A stretch of DNA of 64,000 bases, taken from Pegoplata infirma (lineage: Eukaryota > Arthropoda > Insecta > Diptera > Anthomyiidae). Shown piece by piece: positions 59,095 to 64,000 of the stretch. The stretch lies in NCBI GenBank assembly GCA_963921195.1, contig OY992539.1:100944964-101008963 (forward strand), written 5' to 3'. Position numbers and translations under genes: made by a program. Every line of letters begins with the position of its first letter. Within the stretch, counting starts at the first letter, position 1. The notes under the pieces are model-generated. The model did not search any database, was not told the origin of the DNA, and saw nothing but the letters and a program-made list of their open reading frames with translations.

Positions 59095-61314
59095 TCAAAG
59101 TGAACATAGGGCGTCAACAAATTCTCTCCATCTTTGTCTATCTCTGGCAATCGCCTTAGCTTGATTCCATGAAACTCGAGCAAGTTCACATTCCTGTTTC
59201 AGGTAGCGCACCCAGGTGTTTCGGGGTCTACCAGGTCTGCGCTGTCCTTGTGGGTTCCAATCTAAGGCTATTCTTGCTATTTCTGATTGTGGTCTTCGCA
59301 ATATATGACCTACCCACGTCCATTTGCGTTTGCGAATTTCGATTTCTACCGGCTTAGAGTTTGCCATCTGCAGCAGCGCTTCATTTGTAATCCAATTAGG
59401 CCAAAAGATGTGAAGAATTTGCCTTAAGCATTTGTTTATAAATGTTTGGATTTTACGAATGGATTCTTTTGTTAAGCTCCAGGTAGAACAGCCATACAAT
59501 AACACAGACTTAACACTGCAGTTAAAAATGCGTAGTTTAGTTTTTCGCGAGATATTGTTTCTACGCCAAATTTTGTAAAGCGATAAAAAAGAGCTGCGTG
59601 CTTTATTGATACGATCAGCAATATCGGCTTGAGACCCTCCATCTTTGGTTATCTTACTACCAAGATAACAAAAAGAATCTACGTCTTCAATAGTAACATC
59701 ATTTACCACCAATGGAGTTGTTACATCTGTTCCTATTCGCATAAGCTTAGTCTTCCTAATGTTGATTCTCAATCCAACTTTTTTAGCATTTTCGGAGAGA
59801 CACCTAAGTTTTGCTTCAATATCCTGAAAGCGATGGGCCATCAGACATATGTCATCGGCGTAGTCAATGTCATAAAGAAATTCGGATAAGGTCCAGCGAA
59901 TACCAAAAGGAGCTTCTCTATTGGTTTTTTCCATGACACAATCGAGTAGTATTAAGAATAACGTTGGCGAAAGGATGCAACCTTGTCTTACACCAGTGTT
60001 AGGAAAGAACGGGCGACTCTCATTTCCGTTAAAACGAATCTTACACTTAGCATCCCTGTAGAGTTCACGAATCAGGTTTACAATTTTTTCGGGAATGCCT
60101 TTACATAACAGTGCCGACCACATTGAATTACGGAATATTGTGTCGAAAGCGCGCTCAAAATCAACAAAAAGAAGATACAAGGGAGTGTTATATTCGGCAG
60201 ATTGCTCAATTATGATGCGCAACGTGTTGATATGATCTGCGCATGACCGACCTTGCCGGAAACCAGCCTGTTCTTTACGCAGTATTTGCTCCGCTATAGG
60301 GGAGATACGTTGATTAATTAGGGATGCTATAATTTTACCAATGGAATTAAGGAGAGTTATTCCACGCCAGTTTTTGCATTGCGTCAAATCGCCTTTCTTG
60401 GGCAATGTAATAACTAAACCTTCTTTCCATTCATCCGGAATACGATTTAAAATCCAGGCCTCGCGAATTATTGGGGTAAGAACCTCTGCTAGGGTACCTG
60501 CACCATACTTCAACAGTTCCGAAGGAATATTGTCCGGACCAGAGGCTTTGTTGTTTTTCAGCACGTTCAAAGCAGCTTCTATTTCCGAGCATGACGGGGG
60601 ATCTGTGGCTATATCCCTCCTAGGATTTCGGCGTCGATTAAAAAGTGTATTGTCTTCCTGGTGTTCTGCTGGCTCTTGGGAAGAGAAGTAATCACGCCAT
60701 CGCTCTAATTGTTCTTCCGATGTTGTTAAATCAGCTCCATCTATTGCTTTTAGTACTGCAGTCCCTCTTATGTTGTTACCATTCATCTGCTTTATGGCTG
60801 AATATACTCCACGTAGATTTCCGGTATTTGAAGCTTGTTCCGCCTGCTCCGCTATGGTGTTATAATATTTTTCTCGGTCCGTACGAACCATACGTTTTAC
60901 TCGACTAGCAGATTGTCGATATTCTGACATTGCTTGTTGTTTTTCTGCTGGGGATTTAGCATTGATCCTTGCATTATGAAGTTGTTTACGGTTTTGAATT
61001 TCTAACCAAGTTTCATCGCTGATCCAGGGTTTATTTTTGCCTTCTTTCAAACCTAGTACTGACTTTGCTGTTTCTTTGCATGCCAGTGATACATCTGCCC
61101 AAGTGCTATGATGATTTGTGTGCAAAGCGGTCCTCAAGCTTTCGTTGTATGACTGCGCTATATTACGATCCAATAGCCGCGTGGTATTGTATTTTTCGGG
61201 CTTACAACTTTTTTTAATTGCAGCAGGTCTTAAACGAAGTGTTGCAACGAGAAGACGATGATCGCTGTCAATATCTGCTCTCCGCCGAGTTTTAACATCC
61301 ATTAGAGATCCCAA
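59095..61314 (-). CDS. RTE retrotransposon ORF, reverse transcriptase part
   Basis: 739-residue open frame in the -1/+2 register relative to the endonuclease frame, overlapping it by 13 bp at a T homopolymer. It begins with the end of the endonuclease domain (SDH at 17-19). The reverse transcriptase spans about 290-560: IPDEWKEG (292-299), NWRGITLL (315-322), KEQAGFRQG (347-355), FVDFERAFD (383-391, first catalytic Asp385), GVRQGCILSP (441-450) and YADD (485-488, catalytic aspartates). A C-terminal region with WVGHILRRP (667-675) and GRPRNTW (695-701) is typical of RTE-like proteins; no zinc knuckle or RNase H is seen. The listed first residue is not a true start: translation would come from the upstream frame. 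Minus-strand stop is at 59095-59097. Confidence 0.93.
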   Translation of the reverse strand: MGSLMDVKTRRRADIDSDHRLLVATLRLRPAAIKKSCKPEKYNTTRLLDRNIAQSYNESLRTALHTNHHSTWADVSLACKETAKSVLGLKEGKNKPWISDETWLEIQNRKQLHNARINAKSPAEKQQAMSEYRQSASRVKRMVRTDREKYYNTIAEQAEQASNTGNLRGVYSAIKQMNGNNIRGTAVLKAIDGADLTTSEEQLERWRDYFSSQEPAEHQEDNTLFNRRRNPRRDIATDPPSCSEIEAALNVLKNNKASGPDNIPSELLKYGAGTLAEVLTPIIREAWILNRIPDEWKEGLVITLPKKGDLTQCKNWRGITLLNSIGKIIASLINQRISPIAEQILRKEQAGFRQGRSCADHINTLRIIIEQSAEYNTPLYLLFVDFERAFDTIFRNSMWSALLCKGIPEKIVNLIRELYRDAKCKIRFNGNESRPFFPNTGVRQGCILSPTLFLILLDCVMEKTNREAPFGIRWTLSEFLYDIDYADDICLMAHRFQDIEAKLRCLSENAKKVGLRINIRKTKLMRIGTDVTTPLVVNDVTIEDVDSFCYLGSKITKDGGSQADIADRINKARSSFLSLYKIWRRNNISRKTKLRIFNCSVKSVLLYGCSTWSLTKESIRKIQTFINKCLRQILHIFWPNWITNEALLQMANSKPVEIEIRKRKWTWVGHILRRPQSEIARIALDWNPQGQRRPGRPRNTWVRYLKQECELARVSWNQAKAIARDRQRWREFVDALCSL

Positions 61315-62048
61315 AAAAAAAGCTTGCTTATCAGAAAATGATCTATTTGGTTACGTGTTCGGCCAGTTGGGCACACCCACGTATATTTGTGGATGTCCTT
61401 ATGAGGAAATTTCGTTCCGCCAATATATAAACGGTTTCGAGAACAGAAATCAACCAACCTGTCGCCGTTGTTGTTTCGGACAGTTCCGAGTCCATGTGTG
61501 CCCATGACTAGCTGCAAGTTATTGTTATTATTTCCCACTTTAGCGTTAAAGTCTCCAATTATTACCTTGATATCACCAGTAGGAAGTTTGTTTATTGTTG
61601 CGTCAAGTTGGTTATAAAAATCATCTTTTGCAGTATCTTCGTCAGGTTCGGTTGGAGCATAACACTGGACGATGGATATCTTTCGGAACTTGGAGTTTAT
61701 CCTCGCTGTGATAATGCGATCAGATACAGCATTGTGCTCTAGTAAAGCACGGGTAGCTTTCGGTGAAAGAAGGAGTCCAACGCCTCTTATTTTATGTGTG
61801 GTATTACCCGAATATATAAAATGATAACCAGACGGTAAATTTGTAGAACCATTATTTAACCAGCGTACTTCACTTAGTCCTAAAATATCTAAGCTATGTG
61901 CAGCCATTTCGTTGCGTACTTGCTCTATTCGAGATGTTTCCGATAGAGTTCTGACGTTCCATGTACCAATCATAAACCGTTTTTTAAAGCCAAAAGTCGT
62001 CATCAGGGGGGGATCGTTATTTGAATTCATTGACGTTTCTGTAATCAT
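61302..62048 (-). CDS. RTE retrotransposon ORF, endonuclease part (frame-broken)
   Basis: 248 residues of an endonuclease/exonuclease/phosphatase domain that nicks target DNA for target-primed reverse transcription. Visible motifs: GTWNVRTL (28-35), LSEVRW (58-63, catalytic Glu60), YAPT (130-133), GDFNAK (165-170) and RNQIDHFL (232-239). The frame ends in a stop shortly after a run of nine Ts (minus strand), while the last endonuclease motif, SDH, is found at the start of the next frame. The two frames therefore formed one protein, and this copy is either a pseudogene or carries a homopolymer assembly error. Domain organisation resembles BovB/RTE endonucleases. Confidence 0.9.
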   Translation of the reverse strand: MITETSMNSNNDPPLMTTFGFKKRFMIGTWNVRTLSETSRIEQVRNEMAAHSLDILGLSEVRWLNNGSTNLPSGYHFIYSGNTTHKIRGVGLLLSPKATRALLEHNAVSDRIITARINSKFRKISIVQCYAPTEPDEDTAKDDFYNQLDATINKLPTGDIKVIIGDFNAKVGNNNNNLQLVMGTHGLGTVRNNNGDRLVDFCSRNRLYIGGTKFPHKDIHKYTWVCPTGRTRNQIDHFLISKLFFWDL

Positions 62049-62313
62049 TTTGATTTAGGAATGAGGGCTGATTAGACCACTGCATCCCGATCCTAGTGTT
62101 GGGACTGCCAACTACCTCTAGGCAGGTTTAGCCTTCTCACTCTAGCTGCCACCAGACGGTTGTCTGAATGGCATTACCAGGGAATACTTGGTCTAAGAGC
62201 GGAAGTAGTGAGCTGCTTGGAAAATTCATACAGAGGAATTGCTTCTTGCTATTCCCAAGTGAATAGCAGACAGAGAGCGTTCCGCACCGAAGTGCACCTC
62301 TGCGAAAGTCCCC

Positions 62314-62328
62314 ATAAACTGATATTAT
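62314..62328. repeat. target-site duplication of the RTE element, right copy
   Basis: Identical 15-mer to 59002-59016, marking the 5' boundary of the element. The perfect identity suggests a young insertion. Confidence 0.92.
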
Positions 62329-62529
62329 TAGATAATATTCGATCAAATCTTATGAAACCATTTTTCGTATAAGATTATATCAAAATAGACACGAACCCAT
62401 ATTAAATTATATATTGCGTCATATCATTTTTTTTACTCGGGTATCCAAACAACCTATTCAGAAATTTACGGGACACATGTTTTTCTGTAGCGGAACATTT
62501 GGTGTGGAATGCCTCATATATATATTTCA

Positions 62530-63210
62530 ATAGAAAAACACATAGATTTTGAGACTCAGACTATTAGACACTTTTACCATGGAAAAAGATATTTCAGATT
62601 TTAAAATATGTTACATTTTCTTAAATTTTCCGACCACTCGTATTCACAATAAAAGCGACAAATAAATTAACCAAAAAGTTTTTTTATTTTACATTTTTTA
62701 AAGCATACATATCACTTTTTTATATTTATTTGTGGTTTGATACCTAAATTAGAAATTTAGATAAGACTGTTTGTATTTCTTATAAAATTTGATAAATGCT
62801 TTTTGTTTTGTATTACTTTAACTATGATTACAATAAAATATACAAAAATATTTTTTAAGTGGACAGCTGAGGTCAGAATTGTTTTTTATCGTGTGCAATC
62901 ATAATTCATGCTAGTAAAAAAGTCTAATGCGGCCTTGCCGAATGAATTGATACCCCCACTATGTAAAAAAGATTATTTGCAAAAAAAAAAAATTTTTGGA
63001 AATTAAATTGGTGAAATAAAATAATTAATAAATCGGATCTAACAAGTGAAGTATCTCAACCCTTACGAAGCGATTTGAAAATTAAAATTTATATAAAAGA
63101 GACAACCTTGTAAAAATTCGGCTTTGTTAAATATTTTTTTATGAAAATGTGTAAATTTTGCGGAGTATTTATGTGAATAGATATACCTACGATATCTATA
63201 TATATTTTTG
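62530..63210. other. no recognised feature
   Basis: AT-rich DNA with one or two TTTTGAGAC minisatellite-like units near 62545. No gene. Confidence 0.5.
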
Positions 63211-63218
63211 CTGTAGGC

Positions 63219-63529
63219 CAATGGTTTGAATCCCGCCTCACTGGGGGGTAATTTGAGTGCTTCAGGGGGCAATGAGCAAATTTTTAAGATTTTTTTTGTC
63301 AAGTAAACTAAAAAAAAAAACATTATTTTACTTACATTATTTAGTTGATTGTTGAAACTTTTTTCTAAAAACTTTGTTTTTAACGATGATTTTAACAAAA
63401 ATATTGAAGTAAATTTTGAATTTTAAAACAAAATTGAAAAATTTACAAATTTTTCTTGAGTGTAGGGGGACATTGTAGTTTTATTAACTTAAAAGTTGGG
63501 CATGGCGCAAAAAAGGTTGAGAACCATTG
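63219..63529. mobile_element. small hAT-like MITE, 311 bp
   Basis: Left CAATGGTTTGAATCCCGCC and right GGTTGAGAACCATTG are imperfect inverted ends; 8-bp duplication CTGTAGGC / CTCTAGGC (63211-63218, 63530-63537; 7 of 8). Non-coding. Confidence 0.75.
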
Positions 63530-63537
63530 CTCTAGGC

Positions 63538-64000
63538 CAGCGATTACCAACCTATGGTACGCGTACCACTAGGGGGTACGCGAAACTGTCCGTTGGGGTA
63601 CGCAACATTTTAGTAATTTGGACATTCGTTTTAGATTAAGATTTCAATGCTGGTTTTGCAGCTGGCTTTCAAAGTTTTCCATAACGTCAGGTTATGAGGA
63701 AAGTCGAGGTCAAAGTTCACAAAAAAAGTTCTTTTGCGCAATTTAAAGAGAATTTTTGCGATATTTTTGGATAATATTTTGAGATCTGACCACTTGTTTT
63801 CGATTAACCTTTCGGTACTGATTCGGAATATGGTCCTAAATTTTTCTTTGATGTCAGGTTTTTGAGAAAAATTATGTCAAAGTTCTCAAAAAACGTGTTT
63901 TTGGGCATTCTTGAGACGGGTTGTGATAGAGTGGTCAAAATGCCCTTCATTGTATATACGAGGGTGTTTCATTCGAAAAGTTACGGAATTATTGATCTGC
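63538..64000 (+). mobile_element. start of another hAT-like element (continues beyond window)
   Basis: CAGCGATTACCAACCTATGG followed by a GTACGC-rich block (TACGCGTACCACTAGGGG) is a typical hAT-like left end. It starts immediately after the duplication of the neighbouring MITE. The right end lies outside the window; no ORF is seen so far. Confidence 0.6.

Larger units (their letters stand above)
59017..62313 (-). mobile_element. nearly full-length RTE-clade non-LTR retrotransposon
   Basis: About 3.3 kb element on the minus strand flanked by a perfect 15-bp target duplication ATAAACTGATATTAT (59002-59016 and 62314-62328). It has a 5' leader of about 265 bp, an apurinic-type endonuclease region, a reverse transcriptase region, and a short AT-rich 3' tail of about 80 bp. 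Length, the absence of a separate first ORF and of RNase H, and the order endonuclease then RT fit the RTE/BovB-like clade. The coding region carries one frame break in a T run (see the two ORFs). GC content is clearly higher than the surroundings, as expected for a fairly recent insertion. Confidence 0.93.
58228..62441. mobile_element. TA-flanked DNA element (ends CCCGAGTAAAA) carrying the RTE insertion
   Basis: Ends are CCCGAGTAAAAA at the left and its complement TTTTTACTCGGG at the right, with TA on each side (58226-58227, 62442-62443). Without the retrotransposon the element is about 0.9 kb. It has no coding capacity; it is AT-rich with many TATATAA motifs and an internal tandem array. 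It is probably a non-autonomous mariner-like (TA duplication) element. It interrupts a palindromic element, whose sequence resumes exactly on both sides. Confidence 0.8.
57209..62515. mobile_element. palindromic (foldback) element, family GAGGCATTCC, full copy with nested insertions
   Basis: Terminal inverted repeats GAGGCATTCCACACC / GGTGTGGAATGCCTC extend over hundreds of bases, so the element can fold back on itself. It is flanked by ATAT on both sides (57205-57208, 62516-62519). Landmarks shared with other copies: 'GGCTTAGGAGGCGTGGTC' and 'GGCAACTCGCCACAA'. No transposase is seen. It contains the TA-flanked element, which in turn contains the RTE retrotransposon. Confidence 0.85.

Noticed and set aside
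59169..60908. Plus-strand frames of 62-116 codons
   Set aside because: They lie opposite the reverse-transcriptase ORF and have no domain; they are shadows.
62137..62346. 69-codon minus-strand frame before the RTE endonuclease
   Set aside because: It lies in the retrotransposon leader and crosses its 5' boundary and target duplication; not a separate gene.

Overview
This is a window of a large, AT-rich (visibly well above 60% A+T), repeat-choked insect nuclear genome, most likely a higher fly. The evidence is one spliced insulin-like peptide gene with a Drosophila dilp2/dilp3-like layout, an RTE-clade retrotransposon, tRNA-derived SINEs, and many copies of a dispersed repeat starting near 'CAAGTAAGAGTG' and carrying 'TTCGGC..GCCGAATCTTTTATACCC', a pattern I associate with calyptrate flies (house fly and blowfly relatives). 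The species assignment is inference. There are no bacterial operons, rRNA genes, genuine tRNA genes or CRISPR arrays.

Only one host gene is well supported: a two-exon insulin-like peptide precursor at 33945-34137 + 34926-35221 (+). It has a signal peptide, B chain, C peptide, tetrabasic cleavage site and A chain. The six cysteines have insulin spacing, and a phase-1 intron lies at the position typical of the family. Its putative promoter begins only about 340 bp after the end of a small DNA transposon.

The rest is mainly mobile DNA, much of it nested. Layout: 1-655 dispersed repeat; 1310-1960 A-rich satellite-like tract; 2131-3216 kilobase palindrome; 3350-5115 inverted tandem array holding a 125-bp hairpin; 6045-6845 dispersed repeat; 6900-7850 minisatellite; 9268-10475 SINE and palindrome; 10682-11217 MITE; 11631-14854 long inverted repeat with a nested TA-flanked element; 16762-17922 MITE within MITE; 17945-18540 and 19199-20040 palindromes; 21318-22436 TA element; 22825-26397 giant inverted 21-bp minisatellite; 26672-27314 MITE with SINE; 28879-29361 MITE; 30351-31428 palindrome; 33059-33608 MITE; 33945-35221 insulin-like gene; 35895-46000 long inverted repeat broken by hAT-like elements; 46520-49202 hAT-like element with nested MITE; 50386-50999 palindrome; 51511-52888 hAT in hAT; 53010-53545 repeat; 53599-55327 TA element with nested pieces; 56623-56961 TTAA-flanked MITE; 57209-62515 three-level nest ending with a nearly full-length RTE retrotransposon; 63219-64000 two abutting hAT-like elements.

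Several insertions could be delimited by eye from matching target-site duplications: 8-bp for hAT-like, TA for mariner-like, 4-bp ATAT-like for a set of kilobase palindromes, TTAA for one piggyBac-like MITE, and 15-bp for the RTE element. These give a relative insertion history. The most notable points are the insulin-like gene, the family of palindromes sharing G(A/G)GGCA ends and ATAT-like duplications, the inverted 21-bp array that is open in several frames without being a gene, and the nested insertions with intact duplications.
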